Source: Neonectria sp. B-13 (taxonomy: Eukaryota > Ascomycota > Sordariomycetes > Hypocreales > Nectriaceae). From it: a stretch of DNA of 16,995 nucleotides. The notes beneath the pieces are model-generated. The model was not told the origin of the DNA, did not search any database, and saw nothing but the letters and a program-made list of their open reading frames with translations. A program made the translations under genes and the position numbers. Positions 1-9,130 of this stretch are shown piece by piece. How positions within the stretch are numbered: the stretch's first letter is position 1; every line of letters starts with the position of its first letter. The stretch covers positions 48,371 through 65,365 of the forward strand of contig NOKP01000082.1 of the NCBI GenBank assembly GCA_002682825.1. The letters are read 5' to 3'.

Positions 1-1003
1 TTATACTCACATTTTCAGTATACCTTTGGGCAATATGTTCGGAGGAGAGCGGAAGGCTTCGTTGGCAAGGTCACATGCCTTCCAGGCTGCATCACAATGA
101 TGGCGGTCCGAGAAGAAATGGCGGGAGCGATACGGAAATACGCGGAGCCAGTGACTACGTATTTGGTGATTCACCACCAAGTCCAATATCTCGTGAGATG
201 ATACCATCCGCAGGCGAAAATGGGCGAGACATGCTAACACAGAGTTTCAGGGAACTGATCGGCGACTCACTTACTCCATGCTCTCTCAGGGCACACATTT
301 ACGCACACTCTTCGTTCCTGATGCTGTCAGCGAGACCGTGGCGCCTCAGTCGATAGCGCACTATCTCAGCCAGCGCCGTAGGTGGGGATCCAACGCCTAC
401 TTCAACAACTATTTCTACCTAGCGGGGGAGAAGATGATTACGATTACCCGCATTGCAGCTACCGTTGAAGTCGTCCGACTCAGTATGGTCTACTACCGCG
501 TTCTCAACACGGCGCTTTTCATCAAAGGTCTTGTTCACCATGTGAGCATTATGAAGCTGATGCCAATGTTAATCATTGGCCAACTCCCCTCTGCGTGGTT
601 CTTTGTCTCTATACTCCTTGAGACCGAGTTGAGGAAGCGAGCACACAAGCTTATCCTGGGATATTTGATCAACAAATGCATCTCTCCCTTCATGTCGATC
701 ATTATATTCACCAAGGTTGCGACGAATTTGGGAAGTCAAGGTGAGTCAAACTCCGAGCGACACGAGAGAACTGAGTTGCAGAAGCTGACAATCGCAGTAT
801 GGGGCATGTCGGGAGTCACAGCCTCCTCTGTGCCAGCAGCAACCTCTCCTGGCGAAGGAACAGGCAAAACCGTTGTAGATCTGTCAGCAGCGGAGAAGGG
901 AGAGGCTGGCCTATCATCAAAAAATAAGGCGGAGGAAGTTGACGAAAGGAGGCGGTCTACGAACAACAGGGGTCGGGATTTGGAAGTTGAAATAGATTGT
1001 TAG
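1..1003 (+). CDS. Chitin synthase, C-terminal part (5' end outside window)
   Basis: This is the C-terminal end of a processive family 2 glycosyltransferase that makes chitin from UDP-GlcNAc at the plasma membrane. Exons read 1 (or 19)..192, 251..740 and 798..1003. The introns 193-250 (gtgaga..cag, branch tgctaac) and 741-797 (gtgagt..cag, branch gctgac) both have good fungal signals. Visible motifs are VGKVTCLPGCITM (about 61-102), GTDRRLTYSMLSQ (from 251), the product-binding QRRRW (371-385) and, after splicing at 740/798, VWGMSG, which I read as the counterpart of the WGTR motif of other chitin synthases. Two hydrophobic segments (MKLMPMLIIGQLPSAWFFVS and ILGYLINKCISPFMSIIIF) are membrane helices. 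The charged tail ends at TAG 1001-1003. The combination fits division III / class VI-VII enzymes from family recall; the exact class is unsure. Positions 1-18 may be the end of a further intron (ttttcag at 12-18). Confidence 0.85.
741..797 (+). other. In-frame intron of the chitin synthase gene
   Basis: GTGAGT donor and CAG acceptor with a GCTGAC branch site. The intron is 57 nt, a multiple of three, and contains no in-frame stop. Retention would insert 19 residues just before the VWGMSG motif without breaking the frame. Confidence 0.75.
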
Positions 1004-2200
1004 AAAGATAGACAGAGTATGAAATTATCGCGTCCAGTCAATAGTCTGGAAATACAAGCCTGAAGTAGGGAACAATCGTTCAATGACTGGGAATCTGGGC
1101 CTGGTCGTCTTGATGACTCGATTCTCTTGAGCTAACTTGTGGCCATATTAATGTCAATCAGACCGACAACATTGAGATGCTTCTCTAGTGCGGTGCAAAG
1201 CTGAAAGAAAATTTCCAGCTTCACCAGCGGGCCAACAGTCTTTTACCCACCTGGGAACGGCCGCTTGGCTAGATTAAGTTTGGTTTGCTGGAGCGAGAGA
1301 GGATGGCGCAGGACGCTGTAACTGCGTTGGTGGGGCAATACATGCCGATCCTGTGGGTGTCTTTGCGACGCCCAGCATCTCTGGCTTTGTAACTCAAAGA
1401 TGTTCAAATGAGCCGAGTCGGTGGCCTGCGTTCGTCGCTCAGAGACTCGGGTGCACGCACTAGATGCCCTGGCACTTGCTGTAATCCTCACTCGCACGAG
1501 GCATGCCGTTAGTGGCGTTAGAGTATCGGAGCATGTCAGGCCTAGCCTCCACCTCTGTGGAACATATATGATTGAGACTGTCCTAGTTGCCACACGCTCC
1601 AGCACTGTGGAATGGGATTCGGAGGTTCCCCAGCTCAAAAACATAAGTTCATCCTTAATCGTTCATCGGCAGGGTAATACACCGGGCAGGTGAAGTCCAC
1701 CGACGCAGTTGTGGAAGAAGTAATTGTGGAAGTGGGTGAACCAGGGTTCGGGTCATTGCATCCGACAATTGTAGACGCCTCATTATAGGATATCGTCTAC
1801 CAGGCTCTAGAGCAGGTCTTCGAGACACAATCCATCGCGTTGCTGTTTTATTTTGAGTTTCTTTAGCTGATTTTACTCCATAAAGAACAGTCTAGGCAGT
1901 ATGCCTATATTAGATGTGACTCATTTGCTAAGAGTAGATTCTGTGAGTAGAAGCCACTTTAGCTCGTTAAAATCATGTTATATGTCAGTTGCGATATTAA
2001 TGGAGTTTTATATTTTATAGTTTATTCATACATAGAAGAACTTTATCATCGTACGATGAAAGAGATAAGCTAATGTAGGATCGAGACTCTAGTGTGGAGG
2101 AGGTCTAGACCATGTTTACCATTCCAACCAATATAGAATTCAAGCGTGGCGTATCATGTCTTATGTCTGGATGAGACAACTAAAATCCAAAGATTTTCCC
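1004..2200. other. Intergenic stretch without a supported gene
   Basis: Open frames occur on both strands around 1243-1693, but they overlap each other, are compositionally odd (rich in Arg, Ser, Thr and Val), and match no family I recognise. The part after about 1840 is AT-rich. It is best read as the 3' flank of the chitin synthase gene plus the upstream region of the beta-helix gene. Confidence 0.5.
2041..2070. promoter_or_regulatory. 14-bp perfect palindrome next to a GATA motif
   Basis: TCATCGTACGATGA at 2046-2059 is its own reverse complement. It is followed at 2063-2069 by AGATAAG, which fits the HGATAR consensus of fungal GATA factors such as AreA, with a mirrored ctttatc on the left. 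It lies about 270 bp upstream of the beta-helix gene start. A regulatory role in nitrogen control is inference. Confidence 0.3.
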
Positions 2201-2218
2201 TTAGACTGGTTTAAATAC

Positions 2219-2225
2219 TATATAT
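2219..2225 (+). promoter_or_regulatory. TATA box of the beta-helix gene
   Basis: TATATAT lies in an AT-rich setting about 107 bp before the ATG at 2332, a usual position for a fungal TATA element with a short leader. Confidence 0.45.
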
Positions 2226-2331
2226 GTATCATAGTGCATCAGTCTCAGAAATTGTCCTCTTGCCTCAGCACACCACGACAGAACACACATTCACAAGAAC
2301 TCAAATCACGAATCACATTTCGGTTTTTACA

Positions 2332-3878
2332 ATGGAACCTTCCTTCACTTATACCTTCATCTTGTACTTTTGTTTCGCGATCCTTTGGCACGCTCCATGC
2401 CAGGCGTTGCAAACTCGGATGTCTTCAGTTAACTGGGCCAACGTTGTTACCTCCCGGGGTGATAAGTTCCCAGACTTCAGTTACTGTGGCTACCATAACT
2501 CGGAGACCCCAATTCCAAGCATCACCACTGCACAAATCACAATTGAGAGCCCCGGAAATCCTAATAAGGATATGGCCCCGGAAATCCAGAGAGCTATCGA
2601 TAGCCTCTTTGAGAGCGGGGGAGGCGTTGTGAAGGTGCCTTCGGGTAGATTCGCTATTACTGCCGGTATAGAGCTACGCAGCAAAGTCATTGTTACGGGT
2701 TCTGGTACTAGCGACACAACCCTCGTCATGAAAAGAAAGCCAACCAAGCCAGTCTTCACTCTTGGGAGACTCGGCGTTGCTCCCAGCGCAGAGTTTGGAT
2801 ATAGATCGAAGATCGCCAACTCCTATGTTCCAATCGGGTCTTCCACAGTTACTATTCGCAATAGCACTGGGTTTTCAGTTGGTCAGGATGTATATGTCTC
2901 TCGAGCTGTCACAGATAACTGGCTTAGGTATAATGGAATGGATGACCTGGTACGAGATGGAGATGAGCAAACCTGGATTCCAGTATGTTTCTATCATTTT
3001 CTCTTGATAAAACTTGCCAATGCTAACTCAAAGGAAAGATCGGCCAGAAAATCATGTCCCCAAATACGATCAAGGCTATCAACGGCAACCAAATCACATT
3101 TAGGATCCCGCTTGCAGATTCCCTCAACTCTAGATATATGACACCTGAGGTTTGGGCCTATATCGCACCGGATCGCACTTTCGAGATGGGTGTTCAGAAT
3201 CTTCGTATCGAAGTCCCTAATACATGCTCCGGGACGTCTCTGGTAAACACCACCTGCAACTACGCCGCGGTTAGGTTTTCATCCTGGACGGTGGACAGCT
3301 GGGCAAAGGGGCTGACTCTAGTGGGCTTCAACAAATTTTTCGAGGTTCAAAAGAATGCCGCTCGCATCACCATCCAGAGCAACACTATGGACAGGAATAG
3401 AGACATCGAAGGAACCTCGCTTCCTTTCGATATCACCCTTAAAGGCTCACAAGTCCTCGTCAAAGACTGTGAACAAGTTGGCCTCAGCACAGCCAGATCT
3501 TTTTCTATTTCGACCGATGCTTTAACACCAGGGCCGAATGCAGTTGTGCGCTATACTACGCCCTCCAATTTGCAAACTATAGCTCCTTACCAACGATGGG
3601 CATGGGGCATGCTCGTTGAGGATACCTCGGTCGCTACTAGATTCGAAAACCGAGGTAATAAGGGCTCGGGTCATGGTTGGACCATGAATGGTGGAGTCGG
3701 TTGGAATCTTAGGGGCGAAACTGTTTTCGAGTCTCCACCACTTGGCACCAATTGGTGCGTCGGCTGTGGAAGACCGGAATCGGAAACGGGCTCTGGGAAT
3801 GGCACCTTCATCCTCAAGGGCATTGAGGTGACCCCGACAAGCCTTTTCGGGTCTCAACTCAGTGCCCGAGGATTCTGA
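2332..3878 (+). CDS. Secreted right-handed beta-helix protein (pectate lyase superfamily-like)
   Basis: Two exons, 2332-2982 and 3039-3878, give about 496 residues. The intron 2983-3038 (GTATGT, branch TGCTAAC, AAAG acceptor) is phase 0. The ATG at 2332 has A at -3 and opens a hydrophobic signal peptide (TYTFILYFCFAILWHA) with likely cleavage near CQA. An early segment, GGGVVKVPSGRFAITAGIEL, followed by VIVTGSG looks like the first rungs of a parallel beta-helix of the Pectate_lyase_3 kind. Later come repeated short beta-rich runs, a probable disulfide pair in NTCSGTSLVNTTCNY, and a Trp/Gly-rich end (GSGHGWTMNGGVGWN, NWCVGCGRPE). NST, NTT and NGT are N-glycosylation sites. The likely role is an extracellular enzyme or binder acting on plant or microbial polysaccharide; the substrate cannot be told. 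The gene looks intact and is the healthiest in the window. Confidence 0.75.
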
Positions 3879-4260
3879 AGAAGCAGTACAAGTAGTGGCA
3901 TCGATGACGTTGTGCAAGTCCTTGCTGAGTTTGTCAAGGATAGTTACCATCTCCTACAATTACTAGCGAACTCTACTACTAATCTATAAGTCTTGATTGG
4001 AACGCGCCTCGTGCTAACTTTCCCGCGCATCCTGACAGAACACACCGCGTTTCATAGTGCAGTATCCTTATTGAGTTTAATGAACCCCATAGTAAGAGAA
4101 CAAATCAAGACGAAAGATCTCTAGAGAGTCAACCAGGTACCAGGATCAACTAGAGCTATTGCCAGTCTTCAGCCTTTACTGTCTCTCGCGTCCTTTCTCC
4201 CTCTCTCTCTTATCCTGTCTTCTATATGACTGAACTAGTACTAGCGATACGCGAACAACC
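3879..4260. other. Intergenic stretch with a pyrimidine-rich tract
   Basis: No gene is supported. A C/T-rich low-complexity run (ctctcgcgtcctttctccct then ctctctctctt) lies at about 4180-4220, the sort of tract common in fungal promoters. Here it precedes only a gene fragment. Confidence 0.4.
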
Positions 4261-4476
4261 ACACCTAAGCAAGTGGCTAAGCTACAGGGGCTTGATTTAC
4301 ACTTCAACCTCCCTCAGCTAACTATCATTTGTGCTCATTGCAGATTCGCGCTTAAGTCATTTGGGGACCGCGTCTCAAGGCACTTGGGCGAGAAACACGG
4401 GGTACCCAAGTCAGCGTGGTGGGGAGTCAATCCGCTCATTGAGTCCTTTAGACTTATCGACCCTAAGCCTGGCTAG
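4234..4476 (+). pseudogene. OrsD-type zinc-finger fragment
   Basis: The frame open from 4234 has no ATG and reads FNLPQLTIICAHCRFALKSF then GDRVSRHLGEKHGVPKSAWW. The C-x2-C and H-x4-H pairs (CAHC at about 4333-4344 and HLGEKH further on) fit the BED/C2H2-like finger at the N-terminus of fungal OrsD-domain (DUF3505) proteins, which often carry a helicase-like body further on. The frame stops at 4474-4476 and nothing downstream continues the family convincingly. It is an isolated N-terminal piece. The helicase-like relic at 13600-14590 on the other strand may come from the same broad family, though not necessarily the same copy. Confidence 0.5.
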
Positions 4477-4479
4477 CCT

Positions 4480-5010
4480 GTTGAGCAAGGACGCCCCCGA
4501 GTCTTTCGGCGTCTTGCAGAAGAGCTCTGCAGCAAAGAGCGGAAACTCCTATCCATCCAGTCACCTATCTCAAAGCAGACCAAGGAGAGAAGAGCAGTAC
4601 CAGCTATGGTGACTGACAGGATGCAGCGGACAGGCTAGGCTGAACTAGTTGAGGTACGCCCCGGGGGCATCCAGGTCATTATTCCTTCTTGCCGTAAATC
4701 TGAGCTGTAGGGTAGATGCATTTTCCGTCCCGCCTTAGATACCCGAGACGGCCTGTCGCGTGTCTGTCCACACTGAGTGTGGAGTATGACGGATTAGGTG
4801 GTCTTAAGGTTAACGGCCACGCCAGCAGCCTTCGATTACGTGCAAGAGGTTCTCGCTGGACACGATATCATGCCATGTCCATTCATTACAGCCCAACTCC
4901 AAGCTTTCCCTCCCTCCCAAAGCTCACCGACCACAGCTCCCGCCTCGGCTTCCCGGACCTGGACTGGAAGACCTCTCGCCAATCACCAGCACGGGCCGCA
5001 AGACTGGAAA
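4480..5010. other. Unassigned spacer between OrsD and PKS fragments
   Basis: Open frames are present but show no recognisable domain. A ketosynthase domain, expected upstream of the PKS linker, was looked for and not seen. Confidence 0.35.
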
Positions 5011-5670
5011 TGTTTTACACCATTCGTCTTCTTGGCCGCGTCCGAGGCCTCTTTGATCGCCCAGCTGCAGGCCTTTTCTAGCCATCTCAAGACCCGTCAT
5101 GGAATCAACACATCCGACCTAGCCTGGACGCTGCACGCACGCAGAAGCCGCTTCCCCACCAAGACGGCCTTCTTGGCGCTGGCCATTGAGCAGCTGACGT
5201 CTAAGATGGACGCCAGGCTTGCAGAGGCATCAGTCGGCCTCCGCTCCAACACCAAGGCGGGCGCTGCTCGACTGCTGAGCGTCTTCACCGGGCATGGCGC
5301 ATAGTGGCCGGCAATGGGCGCCGACTTGATCCGCTCGTCGGAATATGTGCGCGAGAGGATCCGGCATCTTGAGCAGTCTCTGGCCACCCTGGCCCCCTCC
5401 GACCGTCCGCAATGGAGCCTCCAAACCGAGGGAATGGAACCCGTCGATGCCCTCGAGGGCGATTACTGGAGGGACAACATGATACATGCGGTGCTGTTTG
5501 CCGACGCCGTCAAAAACGCTGTTGCGGCCACGGAGCAGCTTGACCTGGCCATCGAGGTCGGACCTCACCCGGCCCTCAGAGGCCCGGCCATGCAGAACGT
5601 CTCCGAGGTGCGGACCTCCCTCTTCCGTACTCTCGCTCGACGGGCGCTGACGGTACAGCATCGGATCTAA
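5011..5670 (+). pseudogene. Polyketide synthase relic: KS-AT linker plus acyltransferase with its core deleted
   Basis: From 5014 the frame reads FTPFVFLAASEASLIAQLQA, then DLAWTLHARRSRFP and LLSVFTGHGA, the KS-AT linker and start of the malonyl-CoA acyltransferase domain of a fungal highly reducing PKS. The motif GxGAQW at 5290-5307 is broken: Gln is TAG (5302-5304). The same frame continues [19 protein letters not shown] to SLQTE, then jumps at about 5430 to [17 protein letters not shown], the C-terminal end of the AT domain, and on to [16 protein letters not shown]. The segment between, including the GHSxG nucleophile, is missing (about 190 residues in usual AT domains, from family knowledge). 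Past about 5605 the PKS sense seems to continue in another frame ([20 protein letters not shown]). KS, KR and ACP are absent. It cannot be functional. Confidence 0.8.
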
Positions 5671-5731
5671 GCCTCAGATGCAAAGTGTATGTAAAAGATG
5701 GTATTATCGTAGCCAGTACTAAAGGAGTTCA

Positions 5732-5860
5732 GTTCTCGTCCCATACAACCAAAACCATGACTTTGTTGAGCGATCCGATATTCTCAAGGACCTGAAGCTA
5801 CAACTAGGCTTTGGTCAGCGCAAGGGTGCCGTGAAGCCGCGGCCGAGGGTGTCGCTGGGG
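5732..5860 (+). pseudogene. NB-ARC (fungal NLR-like) fragment ending just before the P-loop
   Basis: The third forward frame reads VLVPYNQNHDFVERSDILKD then LKLQLGFGQRKGAVKPRPRV and SLG. This resembles the linker and first strand that precede the Walker A motif in fungal STAND/NB-ARC proteins, where a P-x-x-R-N-x-D-F-x-G-R segment is followed by PRVSLxGLGGxGKT. The similarity stops at SLG, so the nucleotide-binding P-loop and everything after it are missing. No effector domain is visible upstream and a stop precedes the fragment. It is wedged between the PKS relic and the 3' end of the minus-strand DUF3435 relic. Identification is by recalled family pattern only. Confidence 0.5.
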
Positions 5861-5926
5861 AATACCTGTACCAGTAGTCAGAATCAGCCAATATATTAGT
5901 TTCAAGAGGGTGACGCACTTTGAGTC

Positions 5927-7870
5927 TCATTGAAAAACGACCTGCATTGCTTTCGATGGAGGCTTGGTAGCTGTGGGGGCCATAGGCTTGTCATCTGCCG
6001 TGATTCCGCTGCGAACATGGCCGGGTCAATCTCTTCCTCAGTCGCGATGGATGATAGCGGAGTGCTATAACTGGACAGTACTTCATCATCAACAGATATA
6101 GTGTTTGAGGCCCAGGAAGGAGTGGAACTCTGAGAAAGGTCTGGGGATATCCGAGGCGGTTGCTTCTCTCTCTTCAGACTGTCCATGGTAACATTAGTGA
6201 ACGTGTATTGATTGTTCGCTAAAGCCATTATGTCGTCTTCATCAAGATCGTCTCGGCATCGTTACGGTCTCTTCCTTTTCGGAGGCGGAATATCGTCACT
6301 CTCATGTCTTGGTCTCTTTATCTCTTTATCTTCGTGGAATCCCTATTCCGCTCGACACCAAAAGCGCCTTGCAGATGAAATTGCAGTTCCTGGACCGATT
6401 CAAACACTCGGGGGCAGGTGAGATGCAGAATTGGGCAGTGTACAGGCATATCCCCACCTTCCAGTGTCCTGAGGTGGGTTTGGATGTGGTCGAGCCACGT
6501 CCACCGTATCTTGAACTGATACATTCGTACTGAGGCCGGCAAGCTTCTGTCCCCAAGGCAAAACGGGAAGTAACCAGCTCTGGTGAGGACACCGCCATAA
6601 GTGAGAGGATCGCACCAAACCGGGAGGCTATCCGGGTGGTCCAAGTGGTGTTGGCAATGGGCTTCCCAGGCCTCAGTGCCATGGAACCACTCGTTACACA
6701 GAAAGCATAGCTCTGCAAAGCTAGAGACTTTCGAATGGCTGCCTTGTAGCATGTGTACACGTGTCGCCAATCGTAAGAAGAGCTGCCGTTGCCCTTCCGG
6801 CAAGGGCATCTGTTCGGCTCTAGTCTTGGCCGATACTCCACATTAAAGCTCTTCTGATAAGGAGCCAGCATGTCGCAGAGTACTGCAAGACCTGTGGAGC
6901 TTCGCAGCGTATCAATCTCGAAAAGATTTTGCGATAAACGGTCTCTTTCCGGCATCATGAACCGGAGACGGTCGAATATTGCCCTGTGGTATCCTGGTGC
7001 ATCATCGTGCTTAACTGGTTGGTGTTTTTGCCAGTCTCGTAGCTTCTGGTAACCAGTTTCCGTTTCTCTTCATATAGTTTCTTTCGATCCTGCGATGACT
7101 TGCTGTCGCTTGTGCTCCGTCGCATATTGTCGAGTTCCCGGCTTATGCGTATGAATTCGGAGCTGTTTTCAAACTCGAATTGCTTTCTTGCAGGCAGGCA
7201 CTGCTGTAAGCTTGGATTACGAAGTATGATCAAACCGCGGAAGAGGTCGAGGATAATGCTACGCCTTTTCTGGCCGTGGTAGGCTGCCTGGCCATCTGCA
7301 CCATTTCGAGGCAAGTAATGTTTCGGCGCCGTATTCGGGTCGGTGTGCCCCGCATACACCATCCGGGTGGCTTCAAACTCAAATAGATCTTTTGAAGAGA
7401 ATGGATTAGCAAGGGAGAGGCTTTGGAAACTGTGTACGCACTCATTAAGTGGAGACCCTCCGCCCTAATGTCATGATGTCTTGGCGGTGTCGCATATCCT
7501 GCCCTTCGGCCCAGCGATCGTTGCCGATGGCTGAACGCAGCTGCAGTTTCGATGTTATCCGTAGACTAGCTTTTGAAAAATGGTGTCTCAAGGAGGTCGT
7601 CTTTCCACTGTAGCACCGACATCTCATCCTCGGGTGGCACAATTGTCAAGAGGTCTTCGATGGTTCTGTAGTCCCTGAACGCTCCATACGCCAAAAGTCG
7701 AGCAAGGGAAGGGAGCATCGGGTTGAAGCAGAGAAGTCCAGGTTCTTTGCCTTTATATAGGGCGTGTTGTGGCCTGCGAAAGCAATAAGTCAGAGCGGAT
7801 TCTCTAGAATTGAACATCAATTCTTACCTCTTGTCTGGCGTAGACGTCATGTTTTTTGCATCACGGGTAG
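5927..7870 (-). pseudogene. DUF3435 tyrosine recombinase with C2H2 fingers, broken and N-terminally truncated
   Basis: Read from the high end, TSTPDKRPQHALYKGKEPG continues across an intron (7774-7827, gtaaga..cag) into CFNPMLPSLARLLAYGAF, typical of DUF3435. A TAG at 7566-7568 interrupts after ETPFFKS. The same frame goes on with IETAAAF and RHHDIRAEG (about 7480-7455), the H-x-x-R box of tyrosine recombinases. A frameshift near 7430 leads to RMVYAGHTDPNTAPKHYLP, with the GH and the likely Tyr nucleophile. Further shifts near 7045 and 6740 lead through RFMMPERDRLSQNLFEID and HVYTCYK to zinc-finger-like segments (ELCFLCNEWFHG, AHCQHHLDHP, HCPILHLTC). After another shift near 6330 comes a disordered tail, ANNQYTFTNVTMDSLKREK, and one more shift gives the natural end MQVVFQ (TGA 5927-5929). 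The N-terminal half with the first catalytic Arg is absent. Related proteins are captains of Starship elements. This copy cannot act. Confidence 0.8.
7774..7827 (-). other. Intron in the DUF3435 relic
   Basis: On the minus strand GTAAGA follows AAGAG, and the intron ends ctgacttattgctttcgcag. The 54-nt intron joins PDKR to PQHAL in frame. Preserved splice signals suggest the copy derives from a genomic gene, not from cDNA. Confidence 0.65.
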
Positions 7871-7885
7871 CCACTATGGCTCGAC

Positions 7886-7904
7886 GACCTTTCAGTGAAA
7901 GGTC
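7886..7904. repeat. Perfect 9-bp inverted repeat with 1-nt centre
   Basis: GACCTTTCA and TGAAAGGTC flank a single G. It lies just upstream of the recognisable part of the DUF3435 relic. Confidence 0.6.
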
Positions 7905-8086
7905 AGACCCTAGTCGGGTTCGCAGGTACCTCGTAGCGCATAATTTGCGTGGGAAATGACATGACTTGGATGACTTGCTGGAGTACGTAGAGTGAAGTGA
8001 AAGGTGTGTGTGAAGAGGCCATTTGTTAGATGACGGGAAAGTGTTAGAGGTACCGTTTTTCAATACAGCCAATGTTAGAGGATGTG

Positions 8087-8107
8087 GTAAGTAGTAAGTA
8101 GTAAGTA
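8087..8107 (+). repeat. Tandem repeat GTAAGTA x3
   Basis: Three exact head-to-tail copies of GTAAGTA at 8087-8093, 8094-8100 and 8101-8107. A pair of direct repeats TGTTAGAG (8042-8049 and 8073-8080) lies just before it. Confidence 0.7.
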
Positions 8108-8292
8108 CTTTGCTCGGAGAAAACTTCAAGACTGCAGTCCCTCCTTACTGACTTTCATGTTTCAATTCTCGGCCCCGGGATCTTGACTGACGGAGTTGAC
8201 TTTGATACCGAGGCCCAATTGCCTCCTATAAATGAAGCGGGAGATGATTGGACCCGTTGCTATCCCGCTCACCTTGTGTTGGACAAGCTGGG

Positions 8293-8391
8293 CACTTGTA
8301 GCAACCCGTCACGGATGCAAGATATTTAGTGCGTCCCTGCCTGCAATGCGGCTAGCTATAGGCGTGACGGGTCATTTTTCTGGCCCAAGTG
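8293..8391. repeat. Interrupted inverted repeat (MITE-like hairpin candidate)
   Basis: ACCCGTCACG at 8304-8313 pairs perfectly with CGTGACGGGT at 8363-8372. Outside it, CACTTG (8293-8298) pairs with CAAGTG (8386-8391), so the arms extend with an internal gap. Further out, CACCTTGT near 8272 is mirrored by ACAAGGTG near 8453. This could be the terminal repeats of a small decayed DNA transposon, but no target-site duplication was identified. Confidence 0.4.
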
Positions 8392-8744
8392 CTAGCGCCT
8401 AGGGTACTCTTCATCCTATGGCATTGGTCTCAGGATAACCAGTGAGTCAGGACAAGGTGTGTTGGGGGGACAAAATGTTTCCTGGGCGCAAGCTCCCAAT
8501 AGCTTAATCTTTACATTTAGCTCTTTGATAATCATATTTATGATTAAAATGCATTGTAAGCTCTGGTTGTTGCTTAATAAAGTTGGAAGCCTAGTGCTTG
8601 CCAATAGGTAATGCATTACAGTCGGTAGGCAGTCGATTAGCCATTTCTTCTATATTACTAAGTCGTAGGGAAAACCCTTGTGAATCTAGGTCGAGGATAT
8701 TGTTAGATTGGACTATGTACACATTATCTCCAGGGTGGTTATGT

Positions 8745-8760
8745 GACCACCTTGGTGGTC
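8745..8760. repeat. Short perfect hairpin
   Basis: GACCACC and GGTGGTC are separated by TT (7-bp arms). A further GGTGGTT lies at 8734-8740, so alternative pairing is possible. Confidence 0.5.
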
Positions 8761-9005
8761 AACAGACAGCTCGCCTAACCCTTGCCGGCTGTAGCCCGAA
8801 CAGGAAGGCGGTCAAGGAAAGGAGATATCCCCTGAACACCACAGAGATAGCCCAGGGGGACAAGGACATAGACAATACAAGTCATCTGAGTGCCACGCTA
8901 GTTTTCTGACAGAATTGGTACGCCTGATGTCGAGCGCGTGTATCGGCGGTGCATCCTGCCCGGAGTCGACAGGGATCAAAAGCGCAGTCTTACTCCTCGC
9001 TGCTT

Positions 9006-9130
9006 TCTTACTTCCTTGGCATTCAAGTGTTAAGAAATTAACCTGCAACACCCCTTTTGCCTGAACCTAACAACTGAACTCTGGACATCTCAATCCGCGC
9101 CTGCGGGGTGTCGGCGGCGGCGATGGCATT
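9006..9130 (+). repeat. Copy A of a LINE-type 5' leader
   Basis: This segment lines up with 16446-16568. Shared blocks in the same order and spacing are tcttactt.cttggcat, tgttaagaaa.ta, and cggcggcggcgatggca at the end. The ATG at 9123 corresponds to the ATG at 16561 of the LINE ORF1. After the ATG only about ten codons follow before TAG (9153-9155), so this is a leader without a coding body. Confidence 0.6.

Larger units (their letters stand above)
8130..8990. other. Gene-free stretch with inverted repeats
   Basis: No supported gene. The open frame at 8598-8909 has no recognisable domain. The region holds the inverted repeats listed separately. Confidence 0.4.

Noticed and set aside
1243..1693. 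Overlapping open frames on both strands (133 and 90 codons)
   Set aside because: They overlap antisense, have no domain, no clear promoter or introns, and biased composition; chance frames are the simpler reading.
3522..3950. Minus-strand open frame opposite the beta-helix gene
   Set aside because: It shadows a well-supported spliced gene and shows no family resemblance.
4716..5010. Ketosynthase domain upstream of the PKS linker
   Set aside because: Neither forward frame shows the Cys-His-His active-site motifs or other KS sense; the relic begins at the linker.
5230..5661. Minus-strand open frame opposite the PKS relic
   Set aside because: It mirrors GC-rich PKS coding sequence, and the plus-strand sense (Gx[17 protein letters not shown]) is clearly the real one.
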